A stretch of 64,000 nt of DNA from NCBI GenBank assembly GCA_025362495.1, contig JANYGI010000002.1, forward strand, positions 49,373 to 113,372, in the 5' to 3' direction. Of this stretch, positions 1 through 12,465 are shown piece by piece. Position 1 is the stretch's first letter. Each line of letters opens with the position of its first letter. Origin of the DNA: Byssovorax sp. (lineage in GTDB: Bacteria > Myxococcota_A > Polyangia > Polyangiales > Polyangiaceae). A program made the translations under genes and the position numbers. The notes beneath the pieces were generated by a model that worked only from the letters and a program-made list of their open reading frames with translations, was not told where the DNA came from and made no database searches.

Positions 1-250
1 ACGTTCCCGGCGGCAACCCGGCGAGGCGATAATGCCCTGAAGCATCGGTGACGACGGCCTGCTCCCCTTGCAAGCTCGGTGAAGTGACGGTGACGACGGC
101 GCCTGACACCGGCCCTGCCGAGGCGGTGTCGCGGATCGTCCCGACGAGGACGGCCGTGCCTTGCGCATGCGCGGCGGACCCGACGAGACCGAGGATCAGC
201 GCCGTCCCGGCCACGCCGGGCGCACGGCGAAACGTCCGTATCCGGATCAT
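1..250 (-). CDS. Carboxypeptidase-regulatory-like (CarboxypepD_reg) N-terminus, probably a TonB-dependent receptor; truncated by window start
   Basis: Reverse-strand translation MIRIRTFRRAPGVAGTALILGLVGSAAHAQGTAVLVGTIRDTASAGPVSGAVVTVTSPSLQGEQAVVTDASGHYRLAGLPPGT, signal peptide followed by the typical 'G.(I/V)xDxxGxPVxGAxVxV..T...G.Y...LPPG' pattern. Confidence 0.7.
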   Translation of the reverse strand, partial: MIRIRTFRRAPGVAGTALILGLVGSAAHAQGTAVLVGTIRDTASAGPVSGAVVTVTSPSLQGEQAVVTDASGHYRLAGLPPGT

Positions 251-339
251 GGACCCCTCCAGCCGCGCTCGAATGGCGCAAGAGAGCTATAGCCGCGCCA
301 GCAGAGAAAGCCTGGACAGAGGCCGCGCCGAGGTGAAAA

Positions 340-1815
340 TCAGCGCGTGACGAAGGCCATTTCCAGGACTTTCCCGAAGGGAGGGAGCTTTGCCGGTCTG
401 CCCGGAACGACCCAGAGCACCTCCAGCGGGTGAGCTTCGGCGGCGGTCGGAAAGCGGCCGTCGAGATCGGTGAGATAGACGACCGTGAAGCGCTCGCCGT
501 CGCGTCGCGACTCGGCGGCGAGGCCGCGCAAGGCCGGCCCGAAGTCCGTGCCTCCACGACCGACGATGGCGATCTGCTGGAAATACAGCTCGGCCGCGAA
601 CAGCGTCTCGTCGCGCGTCACCTCGGCGTCGGCCTGGAGTAACCGGATCTCGTCGAATCCCTCCGCCGTGGCGACCGACGCGAGCGCGCCGAGGAAGCGC
701 GCGAGCATGCCGGAGTCAATCGAAGCCGAGGTATCGATGACACTGACCAGCTTGCCCGCAGGCAAGATCCGTCGCCCCGGCATGGACACGATATCGGGCC
801 AGGCGCCGTCCGGGCCGGCGAGGGCGCTTTGCCGGCGCGAAGGCCGCAGGAACGTGCGGCTCGTGCGGGCGAGCGTGGCGATCGAGCGCTGGAGCATCGC
901 CGACCAGTCGGGGGGAGGCTCGATGGTGGCGCGCACCATTTCATCGATCCACGCGGGAGTCTCGCCGAAGGTCTTGCCGCCGGAGGCCACCTCTTCTTCG
1001 AGCGCGGCGCCGAGGCGCATCTTCCATTGCAGTTCGAGCGCGCGCGCTTCCAGCGGAGAGGGCTCCTCGTCGTCCCTTCCCCCACTCCCATTCTCGTCGT
1101 CTTCTTCCTCGTCGTCGCCGCCGTCATCCGGTCGGGGAGCGTCTTCGTTCCCGGGCTTGTCATTGTCGGGCCCGCCAGGATCGTCTCCCTCACCGTCGTC
1201 CTGACGCGTGAAATTGCCTGCCGGCGGCGCGTCGGGCGGCGGCGGAGCATCGGTGATGTCGCACCAGAGATCGTCGGGTCGCGTCCCCTCCTCCAGCAGC
1301 TCGTAATACTCCTCGGCGCTGGCGCCCGGGGGCAGCTCGGCCGTGTGGAGCGTGGCGCCGACATTGAATCCCGCGGCGCGGAGGAGCGGATCGACCGCCA
1401 GATCGTGGGCGACGTTCCACCGCAAGGGCTCGCGCGTCCCGCGGCGCACCAGCGCCCCGAGCGCGGCGTGCAAGCACAGGTGAGCCAGCCGCGCGCAGAG
1501 CGTGGGAAAGCGCATCTCGAGGACGACCAAGGCATTGACGAGCAGCCGATCATCGGGCGTCAATCGAAAGGCCGGGACCTTCAAGGTGGCCTCGACCTGG
1601 AGCGCGCGGGCGAGCACCCCGAAGAAGGGCTTCTCTTTCAAGAGCCACACGCGGGCCGCGGCGATCTTGTCGATGGATTGCGCCGCTGCGGCGGCAGGAT
1701 CGGCGTAGAGCTGCCGAGCGCCGCTCGTCTTGACGGTCTGCGCCGTCGTCCCACCCTGGATGGGGCCCTGGCCTCGGGGAAACAAATCCGGCCCGCGACG
1801 AGGGCGATCCGTCAT
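340..1815 (-). CDS. DUF2201-type predicted metallopeptidase / VWA-like domain protein with acidic linker
   Basis: ORF; 'AHLCLHAALGALVRRG' helix, D/E/G-rich linker, C-terminal 'LVSVIDTSASIDSGMLARFLGAL...GGTDFGPALRGLA' MIDAS-like VWA; start overlaps stop of the MoxR gene by 4 nt. Confidence 0.75.
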   Translation of the reverse strand: MTDRPRRGPDLFPRGQGPIQGGTTAQTVKTSGARQLYADPAAAAAQSIDKIAAARVWLLKEKPFFGVLARALQVEATLKVPAFRLTPDDRLLVNALVVLEMRFPTLCARLAHLCLHAALGALVRRGTREPLRWNVAHDLAVDPLLRAAGFNVGATLHTAELPPGASAEEYYELLEEGTRPDDLWCDITDAPPPPDAPPAGNFTRQDDGEGDDPGGPDNDKPGNEDAPRPDDGGDDEEEDDENGSGGRDDEEPSPLEARALELQWKMRLGAALEEEVASGGKTFGETPAWIDEMVRATIEPPPDWSAMLQRSIATLARTSRTFLRPSRRQSALAGPDGAWPDIVSMPGRRILPAGKLVSVIDTSASIDSGMLARFLGALASVATAEGFDEIRLLQADAEVTRDETLFAAELYFQQIAIVGRGGTDFGPALRGLAAESRRDGERFTVVYLTDLDGRFPTAAEAHPLEVLWVVPGRPAKLPPFGKVLEMAFVTR

Positions 1816-2870
1816 TTTGTGGCGCCTTCGCGGGCAAAGCGGCCGAGGCGGAGCACGTCAATCAGCACCTGCGCGCCGCCGCTGCGGATCTGCTCCTCGA
1901 AGGCGTTGAGCGCAGGAGTCCGCGGCTGGCGAGCGAGCGCGGCGTCGACGGCCCACACCGCGACCTCTTTCGAGGCGATCCCGAGGGCGGCAACGACCTT
2001 CGCGGCCAGCTCGCCGTCGGCGCGCGATTGCGTTCCGAGGCGCGCGAGGCAGCTCGCCGCGAGGAAATAGATGAGCTCGGGATCGCGCGGGACAGCGGCA
2101 GTCCCCGCCGCAATGGCCTCGAGCGAGGGGGCCTGGAGAGCGCGCTTGGCGAAGGCCGTCCACTCGGCGCCGGCGCGATCACCCACGGATCCAGCGGCCA
2201 TCGCGGCCCAGAGCCGCTCGCTCACGGTGACGAGCGCGTCCGAGAGCAAATGCCAGGCGCGCGGCGTGGGATACGCGGGCGTCGCGTCGCTCGGCGGGAG
2301 CTCGAACAGGCGATCGGGCCGGGCGCGAATGAACGCGAGCACGAGGGCGTGAATGCCATGCGACGCGCCCCACGCGAGCCAGGCCTCGACGTCGGCGGCG
2401 AGCGCCACGTGCACCATGCGATTGGCGAGCGCCGTGGCCATGGGCCGCACGAGGGCCCGGTCCTCGACGCGATTGCCCGCGCCGACGACGCGCGATCCCG
2501 GGGGCAGCTCGTAATCGCCGAGGCGCCGGTCGAGGATGAGCGAATAGAACGCCTTCTGCACGTCGGGGACCGCGCTGTTGAGCTCGTCGATGAAGAGCAG
2601 GAAAGGGCCTTCGCGAAGGATGCCCTTGGGCGGGCAGAACTCGGTCGCGAACCCGCCGCCCTCCCGGGCCGTGATGCGGGGCACGCCGATCAGATCCTCG
2701 GGCGCGATCTGGGTGCCGAGGAGCGTGACGCAGGGAACGGCGAGGAGATCGGCGGCTTCGCGCACCAGGGCGCTCTTGCCGATGCCCGGAGGGCCCCAGA
2801 TGAACGGGGTGCGATCGGCCGGGAGAGTCACCAGGAGCTCGACGAGCTCCGGCGGGGTGAGCGCGAGCAT
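1812..2870 (-). CDS. MoxR-family AAA+ ATPase
   Basis: Likely start MLALTPPELVELL at 2870; Walker A GPPGIGKSALV, Walker B FLLFIDELN, sensor 'GAGNRVEDRA'. Confidence 0.85.
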   Translation of the reverse strand: MLALTPPELVELLVTLPADRTPFIWGPPGIGKSALVREAADLLAVPCVTLLGTQIAPEDLIGVPRITAREGGGFATEFCPPKGILREGPFLLFIDELNSAVPDVQKAFYSLILDRRLGDYELPPGSRVVGAGNRVEDRALVRPMATALANRMVHVALAADVEAWLAWGASHGIHALVLAFIRARPDRLFELPPSDATPAYPTPRAWHLLSDALVTVSERLWAAMAAGSVGDRAGAEWTAFAKRALQAPSLEAIAAGTAAVPRDPELIYFLAASCLARLGTQSRADGELAAKVVAALGIASKEVAVWAVDAALARQPRTPALNAFEEQIRSGGAQVLIDVLRLGRFAREGATK

Positions 2871-2962
2871 GGGGGGCTTTATAGCAAGCCCAGCCGCGAG
2901 GGGGCGGCGTTTTGCCCGCGGGCGCGCTGCTGGAGCGTGCGGGATACCCGCGGCGAGTGGGT

Positions 2963-3895
2963 TCAGCTCAGCTCGTCGATCACGTCGGCGATCGAGGTGG
3001 AGACAGCGGCCTTCTCCAGCCATTGCTCCAGGCGCTCCGGGCTCTTCTGAGCGAGGATGTGCTCACGGGCAGCGTCGGGCACGGCGATGCCGCGGACACG
3101 GAGCACCGTCAGCAGCGCACGCGCCGCCGCCTCGGCGCGTCCCTCGGCGCGTCCCTCGGCGCGTCCCTTGTCCCGCCCCAGCTCGCATGCTTCGTTCCAT
3201 GAGCCCTGTATATTCACGATGAACTCCTCTTCTTCCGGTGTCCGGCCCGGATTCTTCCCGATCACGCTCTCCAAGTGTACCAGTATGTGCTCGGCCACGG
3301 CACGCTCGTGCGCGTCCCGCGGCAGGGCGGCGAGATCGGCGAGCGCGCCCGGGAGGCCTGGACCCGCCGCCATGATGCGGATGAGCAGGGTCGAACGATC
3401 GCGGGGCAGCTCGCCCGCGACGACGATGCCCGTGCGGTAGAGATCTCCCCCGAAAAAATAGACGCCCACCGGCCAGCCGGGCGCCGCTTGGCACTTGAGC
3501 TTGAGCAACGTCGGCGCCGAGACCGCGGCGGCGATGATCCAGAGTCGGGGCTCGACGAACGGCTCCGCGGGTAACCCCTTCAGCTTGCGCCTCTTGCTCT
3601 GCGTGCGCGCCCTGCGTTCACACTCATCCCAGTGGGCGAAGTGCTTGCCGAGGCAAGCTCGAATCTCGGCGTCGCTCGGGGCGTGCGCGTACACCTCGAT
3701 GAGACAGAGAATCGAAGCGATGCGCCCCAGGAGCCCGAGGCGGGCGCGCTCTCGGTCGCGCGTCGGGTCCGGATCGTGGCGAATGTCCGCGTGCTGGGCG
3801 TCGCGGGAGATCTCGTACTGGATGATGGTGGCGCCGGAGGCGGTCAGGGCTTCTTTGCCAACTTTCTTGGCGAGCTGGTCGAAGGGATTGTGCAT
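2963..3895 (-). CDS. Rpn/PD-(D/E)XK-like family hypothetical protein with GRAE tandem repeat
   Basis: MHNPFDQLAKKVGKEALTASGATIIQYEISRDAQHADIRHDPDPTRD...; C-terminal (GRAE)n and 'ALLTVLRVRGIAVPDAAREHILAQ' region as in Rpn/putative-transposase-like families; assignment is by pattern only. Confidence 0.5.
   Translation of the reverse strand: MHNPFDQLAKKVGKEALTASGATIIQYEISRDAQHADIRHDPDPTRDRERARLGLLGRIASILCLIEVYAHAPSDAEIRACLGKHFAHWDECERRARTQSKRRKLKGLPAEPFVEPRLWIIAAAVSAPTLLKLKCQAAPGWPVGVYFFGGDLYRTGIVVAGELPRDRSTLLIRIMAAGPGLPGALADLAALPRDAHERAVAEHILVHLESVIGKNPGRTPEEEEFIVNIQGSWNEACELGRDKGRAEGRAEGRAEAAARALLTVLRVRGIAVPDAAREHILAQKSPERLEQWLEKAAVSTSIADVIDELS
3127..3162. repeat. 3 x 12-bp perfect tandem repeat (CTCGGCGCGTCC)
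   Basis: Direct reading; encodes GRAE repeats on the minus strand. Confidence 0.95.
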
Positions 3896-4061
3896 GGGAT
3901 GGCGCGGCGCCTCCGGCGGAGAGACCAACTCTCTCCTTCAAGCAGGCGTGTCGCACCGCCGGAGCACGTCGGATGCCAGCGTATCGCGCGCAAAATCATC
4001 GAGAATTTCCCAGCCGGGAGGGTGGCGCCGCCAGGTCGGGGGGTGGCGCCGCGGCACGTGA

Positions 4062-4484
4062 TCAGTCGAGGTACTCCCACGTGGCCGCCCCGTCGAGGCG
4101 ACGAATACGCACCTCGCCCAGGGCGCCAGGCTCGAAGTTGCGCGCGTTAACCCCCATCCGTCCGCCGGCAGCGCGCTCGATGGCCTCCCAGTGCGTGACG
4201 CAACCGCAGTGTGCACATCGCACGAACCGGAGGCGCCTGTCGCCCCATGCGTACTCCGCGGTGGCGCCCGCTCCGGCAATGACACGAACCGCGGCTGCCT
4301 CGTAGTAGGCCCACAGCGTGCCATAGCGGCGGCAGATGGAGCAATTGCAGTCCGTGAGGCTCGCCGGCCGATCCGGCACCTCGACGCGAACGGCTCCACA
4401 ATGACAGGTCGCGGTCAGCATGCGGCCCATGATGCGCCGTCGAGGCGGCGCCGGGATCGGATTCTTCGCCTGATTCGCGGCCAT
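4062..4484 (-). CDS. GFA (glutathione-dependent formaldehyde-activating enzyme)-like family protein
   Basis: TCHCGAVRVEV...NCSICRRYGTLWAYY...RCAHCGCVTHWE zinc-cysteine pattern. Confidence 0.85.
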   Translation of the reverse strand: MAANQAKNPIPAPPRRRIMGRMLTATCHCGAVRVEVPDRPASLTDCNCSICRRYGTLWAYYEAAAVRVIAGAGATAEYAWGDRRLRFVRCAHCGCVTHWEAIERAAGGRMGVNARNFEPGALGEVRIRRLDGAATWEYLD

Positions 4485-4586
4485 TCACGCCGTCGATGAG
4501 CGCCATGCACCGGAAGCCCCTTCGCAGCCCGCGCGGCGTGACTATCCTCCGGTCTCCGCAACGACGACCCCCGGAGGAGATTGAAC

Positions 4587-5459
4587 ATGGCCAGCACGAT
4601 TCTCGTCACCGGCGCGACCGGCACGATTGGTTCCGAAGTGGTGAAGGCGCTCGCGGCGAAGCCCGGCGTCACCGTCCGCGTCGCCGTCCGCAGCGCCGCG
4701 AAGGCCGAGAAGCTCCTCGGCGCGAACGTCGTTCCTGTCGATTTCGACTACGAGAAGCCGGACACCATTGCAGCGGCCGTGAAGGGCGCCGACCGCGTCT
4801 TCCTGCTCACCCCGTTCGCGCAGAATCAGGTCGACCTCGGCAAGCTCCTCATCGACGCCTCGAAGGCCGCCGGCGTGAAGCACATCGTCAAGCTCTCGGC
4901 CGTGGGCGCCGACATCGAGCCGGGCATCCAGCTCGGGCGCTGGCACCGCGCGATCGAGAAGCTCATCGAGGCCTCGGGGGTCGCCTACACGTTCCTCCGC
5001 CCAGCGAACTTCATGGATAACTTCATTCACTATTACCCGCCGGCCGCCGACGGGAACATCTATCTGCCCCTCGGCACGGGGGCCTGCTCGTACATCGATT
5101 CTCGCGACATCGCCGCCGTCGCCGCCGCCGTGCTCACCGAGGATGGACACAGCGGGAAAGCCTACGTTCTGACCGGTCCCGCGGCCCTCACCACCGCCGA
5201 GGCAGCCAGTGCCATCGGCAAAGCGTCGGGGCGCGACATCCATTACGTCGACGTGCCCGAGGCCGCCGCGAGCAAGGGCATGCTCGAAATGCAAATGCCT
5301 GGCTGGATGGTCGACGCGATGATGGAGCTGCACGGGATCGTCAAGGCGGGCTATGCCTCGGCGACGACGCAGCTGGTCGAGCAGCTCACCGGGCACGCGC
5401 CGCGGACGTTCGCCGACTTCGCGCGCGACAGGGCCGCCGCCTGGACGACGAAGAGCTGA
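4587..5459 (+). CDS. NmrA-like/SDR-family NAD(P)-binding oxidoreductase
   Basis: MASTILVTGATGTIGSEVVKAL Rossmann motif; GGAGGA-type RBS upstream. Confidence 0.85.
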   Translation: MASTILVTGATGTIGSEVVKALAAKPGVTVRVAVRSAAKAEKLLGANVVPVDFDYEKPDTIAAAVKGADRVFLLTPFAQNQVDLGKLLIDASKAAGVKHIVKLSAVGADIEPGIQLGRWHRAIEKLIEASGVAYTFLRPANFMDNFIHYYPPAADGNIYLPLGTGACSYIDSRDIAAVAAAVLTEDGHSGKAYVLTGPAALTTAEAASAIGKASGRDIHYVDVPEAAASKGMLEMQMPGWMVDAMMELHGIVKAGYASATTQLVEQLTGHAPRTFADFARDRAAAWTTKS

Positions 5460-5495
5460 GCCAGCGGGCCTCTTCGCGCTACCATTCGCGCCTGG

Positions 5496-7622
5496 ATGCT
5501 CGACCGCGCCTCGATCGACCGACTCGCTCGCACCCCGGAGAAGAACGCTCCGCTCCTCAACGTCGCGCTCGCGGAGGAAGGGACGGCGCCCGTGCTGCTC
5601 GCGCTCTGCCGATCGATCGCGGTCGGGCCCGAGGCGCTCGCGGTCATCGGGCACCGGATGATCGACGAGGGCGACGCGGTCGGGAAGGATCCCGCGACGC
5701 CGGCCGATGAGGTCGTTTCGGTCGCGGGCGAGCTCGATCGGCTGCTGATCGCGCACCCGCGCGCGCCCGATGCGCTGCGCGACGCGATCCTCGGGAGGCA
5801 CCCGCGCGACGCGTTCTTCGTGCTCGCCGCGGCGTGCCATCCGCAGGCGACGTCGGCGGCGATCGAGCGCGCCGTCGACTGGCCCGCGGCGTCGGCGGTG
5901 CACGATCGGCTGTGGATCCCGCTCCTCGACACCGGCGCGGTTCCCCCTCTCACGCTCGAAGAGTGGGCGCAGGACGCGAGCCCGCTGCGGCGCGAGGCGG
6001 CGGCGCGCATCACCCACGACCCAGGCTTGTTATCCCGGCTCGCGCGCGATCGATCGCGGCAGGTGCGCCGCGCCGTGGCGTCGAACCGCGAGGCCGCCGG
6101 CGAGCGGACGCGGCTCGCGAGCGACGATCCGGCCGTCGAGGTGCGCGCGCGCGCCGCGGGGCAGCTCTCGCCGAACACCGAGGCCGATCGCGACGGCTCG
6201 CGCGTGATCGAGACTGCCCGCTTCGCCGCGGCGCTGCGGGCGATGGCCGGCGGCGGCGTGCTCGCGCCCGATCTGGTCCGCGCCCTCGCCGGCAACGCGG
6301 CCGAGCTGGATCTGGAAGGGGCCTTGATCGCCGGGCAGGTATTGCCGCGCTCCGAGCTCTGCGGCCTCGTCGATCAGGTGATCGATCTGGGCTTCGATTC
6401 GGCGCGATCCACGAGCCTCGCCGCCGGCCTGGCGCTCCGCCCCAAGGTGCCTCACGACGCCTCCGAGAGCGAGGACGAGGCCGAGCTGCTCCACACCGAG
6501 ATTGTCTATGATCTGGTGAAGTCCCTCTCCCGCACGACGACGGCGGAGAGCCGTTTGACGGGCAAGGCGCGCCTCGCGGCCTGGGCCGCCGAAGGCCTGG
6601 TGCGGTGCGAGGCCGTCGATCGCGAGCGCGTGCTCCACCACCTCGCGCGCCGTCCGATGGCCGCCGAGCGGATGATCCTCGCCCGCGGCGCCGCGCTGCG
6701 CCCCGCGATGGTGGGCGAGCTCTGCGCCGCCGCCGCCGAGGTCGACGAGGTGCCGGCCGCGCTCCTGGAGCTGGCGTGGTCCGATGTGTCCATCCCGGAC
6801 ACGTTGTTGACGGAGCTGGCCACGCGCCTCGGGCGGCCCAAGAAGCGCGCCGAAGATCTCCCGGAAGACGAGGTGGATCTCGATCCCTCGCTGCGATCGT
6901 TGCCCGTGCTCGAGCGCGTGGTGCTGGCGGCGACGACGCGCGCCAACGTGTCGCCGCGCGCGGCGCTGGCCGTCGTGGCGCTCGACGCGCGGCGCGTGCG
7001 CTACGTGCTCTCGGCGATGCCGCAGTGGAAAGGGCGCCTCTCCGGCGGCCGCCTGGCGCGGGTGCTGCGGCAGCACGCGGGCGCGATCACCGTCGGTCAC
7101 GCCGAGGCGCGCGCCCGCGGAGCGAGGGTAGAGAGCTGGACAGAGCGGGTATTGACGGAGCTCGAGCTATCCATTGCTCTCGCCGTCGGCCACGTGACCG
7201 GAGCCGAGGTGGCGCGCCGGATCCAGATTGGCAGACAGGTCCTCGAAGAGGGGGTGACGCTGGCCGGAGGCGCCGAGGCGCGCGCCGCGCTGGAGGGCGC
7301 CGCGGGTATCCAGCCCATCCTCGACTGGGCGGCGAAGAATCGCGGCTCGATCCCGGCGGCGCTCGCGGTGTGGCTGCTGCTCGAGCGCTTCGATCGGGAG
7401 CGCGGATCCACGGTGATCGCCGCGTCGATCGATACGCTGTCGACGGGCAACGCCCGCGTGGCGGCCGGGGTGTGCGACGCGCTCTCGCTCCTGGAGCACC
7501 GGCGCCCGGGGCGCCTGGAGACGATTCATCCGCAATCGCCCCGGGGCCGCGCGACGATGGCGAGCGCCATTGCAAGGGCCTATCGCGCGCTCGGCGGAAT
7601 GCGCGACGAGAGGCAGGGTTGA
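5496..7622 (+). CDS. Hypothetical protein with leucine-rich-repeat-variant/HEAT-like helical repeats
   Basis: ORF of 708 aa; 'LARDRSRQVRRAVASNREAAGERTRLASDDPAVEVRARAAGQL' repeat pattern. Confidence 0.6.
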   Translation: MLDRASIDRLARTPEKNAPLLNVALAEEGTAPVLLALCRSIAVGPEALAVIGHRMIDEGDAVGKDPATPADEVVSVAGELDRLLIAHPRAPDALRDAILGRHPRDAFFVLAAACHPQATSAAIERAVDWPAASAVHDRLWIPLLDTGAVPPLTLEEWAQDASPLRREAAARITHDPGLLSRLARDRSRQVRRAVASNREAAGERTRLASDDPAVEVRARAAGQLSPNTEADRDGSRVIETARFAAALRAMAGGGVLAPDLVRALAGNAAELDLEGALIAGQVLPRSELCGLVDQVIDLGFDSARSTSLAAGLALRPKVPHDASESEDEAELLHTEIVYDLVKSLSRTTTAESRLTGKARLAAWAAEGLVRCEAVDRERVLHHLARRPMAAERMILARGAALRPAMVGELCAAAAEVDEVPAALLELAWSDVSIPDTLLTELATRLGRPKKRAEDLPEDEVDLDPSLRSLPVLERVVLAATTRANVSPRAALAVVALDARRVRYVLSAMPQWKGRLSGGRLARVLRQHAGAITVGHAEARARGARVESWTERVLTELELSIALAVGHVTGAEVARRIQIGRQVLEEGVTLAGGAEARAALEGAAGIQPILDWAAKNRGSIPAALAVWLLLERFDRERGSTVIAASIDTLSTGNARVAAGVCDALSLLEHRRPGRLETIHPQSPRGRATMASAIARAYRALGGMRDERQG

Positions 7623-7693
7623 GGCAATGCGCCTCGGCCATTTCACGTCATCCGCAGAGAATGAATCGATTGAAATGCAATGAGAGAGGCGCC

Positions 7694-8068
7694 ATGATTT
7701 CATTCGTCGGGGTCGACCACGTGCAGCTCGCAGCGCCGCCGGAATGCGAGGCGGAGGCGCGGGCTTTCTACGCGGGATTGCTCGGGCTCGAAGAGGCAAT
7801 GAAGCCGCCGGCGCTGGCCGCGCGCGGAGGGTGCTGGTTTCAATGCGGGGCACAGCAGATCCACATCGGTGTCGAGAGAGAGTTTCGCGCCGCGCAGAAG
7901 GCGCACCCGGCATTGCGGCTCGCGGACCGCGCAGGATTCGAGGCGTTGCTCGCGCGATTGACGGCGCGCGGCGTGGCCATCAATCACGACGACGAGGAGG
8001 TGCCGGGCGTGGCAGCGCGCTTCTTCGTGGCCGATCCATGGGGCAATCGGCTCGAATTCCTGGTGTGA
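7694..8068 (+). CDS. Glyoxalase/VOC-family protein
   Basis: MISFVGVDHVQLAAPPECEAEARAFYAGLLGLEE...FFVADPWGNRLEFLV, classic VOC fold ends; an in-frame ATG at 7661 is an alternative start. Confidence 0.85.
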   Translation: MISFVGVDHVQLAAPPECEAEARAFYAGLLGLEEAMKPPALAARGGCWFQCGAQQIHIGVEREFRAAQKAHPALRLADRAGFEALLARLTARGVAINHDDEEVPGVAARFFVADPWGNRLEFLV

Positions 8069-8131
8069 TGAAGCGGGCGCGAGCGCGCGCTTCCTGCTAT
8101 TTACCCGGCGGGCCGCTCGGGGCGGCGCGCC

Positions 8132-8677
8132 ATGACTGATCCCAAGATCCGCGACCACTTCGTCGACGACGACGCGCTTCGCCCGTCCCACGACATGCTG
8201 GAGACGGCGCGCGAGATCCGCGTTTCGCCCGAAGAGCAGGAAGAGGCCGTCGCGCGCGAGGCGGCGCTGCGGCAAGAGCAGGCCGCGCGCGCGCTGCACG
8301 AGCAGGCGGTGACGGCGTACGAAGCGCTTGTGTTGAAGCGCGGACGCGAGCGGCGCGCGCTGATCCTCCACGGGATGATCCTGGTCGTCGGGAGCGCGGT
8401 GATGTTCGCTGTGCATCAGGCGCTGAGCGATCATCTGTGGTTCCCGGTGGTGCTGTGGGTGTGGCTGTTCGCGCTCACAACGCACCTCCTGTGGGTCGTC
8501 ACGCGCGCGAAGGCGACGCCGCCGCCTGCGCTGCCCGCCCCCGTCGACGCGCTGCGGGCGGCCTCGCTGCGGCCGCCGCTGGCGCGTCCGCTGGCGGGGC
8601 GCTTCCGCGAAGAGGCCGACGAGGCCACGCGAGCCCGCGCGCGCACGACGGTGCGAACGACGCGCAAGCGCGATTGA
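8132..8677 (+). CDS. 2TM-domain hypothetical membrane protein
   Basis: Two hydrophobic helices 'ALILHGMILVVGSAVMFAVHQ' and 'FPVVLWVWLFALTTHLLWVVTR'. Confidence 0.6.
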   Translation: MTDPKIRDHFVDDDALRPSHDMLETAREIRVSPEEQEEAVAREAALRQEQAARALHEQAVTAYEALVLKRGRERRALILHGMILVVGSAVMFAVHQALSDHLWFPVVLWVWLFALTTHLLWVVTRAKATPPPALPAPVDALRAASLRPPLARPLAGRFREEADEATRARARTTVRTTRKRD

Positions 8678-8714
8678 GCCTCGAAGCGCCGGTCACGCCC
8701 GCGCAAAAGGCGCG

Positions 8715-9307
8715 TTAACGACGGCGAAACACGACCGAATGGTTGTTCGCCGGCATGACGACGACGCGCTCGCGCCCGAAGCCCGCGGCCTCCGCGGCGC
8801 GCGTCACCTCGTCGAGATCGCGCACGCCCCAGCGCGGATCGCGGTCGCGGAGCGAGGCGTCGAAGTCGGCGTTGCTCGGGGACGTGAAGGCTCCGTCGAA
8901 GCGATACGGGCCGTAGAGGTAGAGCGGATTTCCCGGCGCGAGGAGGGTGCTCGCGCCGGCGAAGAGGCCGAGGCACGCCTCCCACGGCGCGATGTGGATC
9001 ATGTTCACGCAGACTACGGCGTCGGCCGCGAGATCACGCGCCCACGCGGGCTCGGTGACGTCGACTCGAACCGGCGCGCGCAGGTTCGAGAGGGCCGCGT
9101 CGGCGCCGTGATCGGCGATGCTGGAGAGGCTCTCTTCGTCGGGATCGGTGGGCTGCCACGCGAGCCCGGGGAACGCCGCCGCGAAGAACACGGCGTGCTC
9201 ACCCGAGCCGGCGGCGATCTCGAGAACGACCCCCGCTGACGGTAGAACGTCGCGCAGCACGGCGAGGATCGGCTCGCGGTTGCGCTCGGTCGCGGGGGCG
9301 TAGCGCT

Positions 9308-9311
<4 letters not shown>
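8715..9311 (-). CDS. DUF938-like SAM-dependent methyltransferase (TTG start)
   Basis: LKRYAPATERNREPILAVLRDVLP...VLEIAAGSGEHAVFFAAAFPGLAWQPTDPD; start codon TTG overlaps the secA stop (TTGA). Confidence 0.75.
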
Positions 9312-12334
<3,023 letters not shown>

Positions 12335-12465
12335 GGTCGTGTCGCTGCCTTGCTTCCGGAAACGGGGGGATGGCGGAGCCGGGGCACCGTAGTCGCTCGC
12401 GTCAGCGCGCGCAATTCGGCCTCTCGTAACGTGAGCCCAGGGCGTGCTTCAGCCCAGGGAACCCG

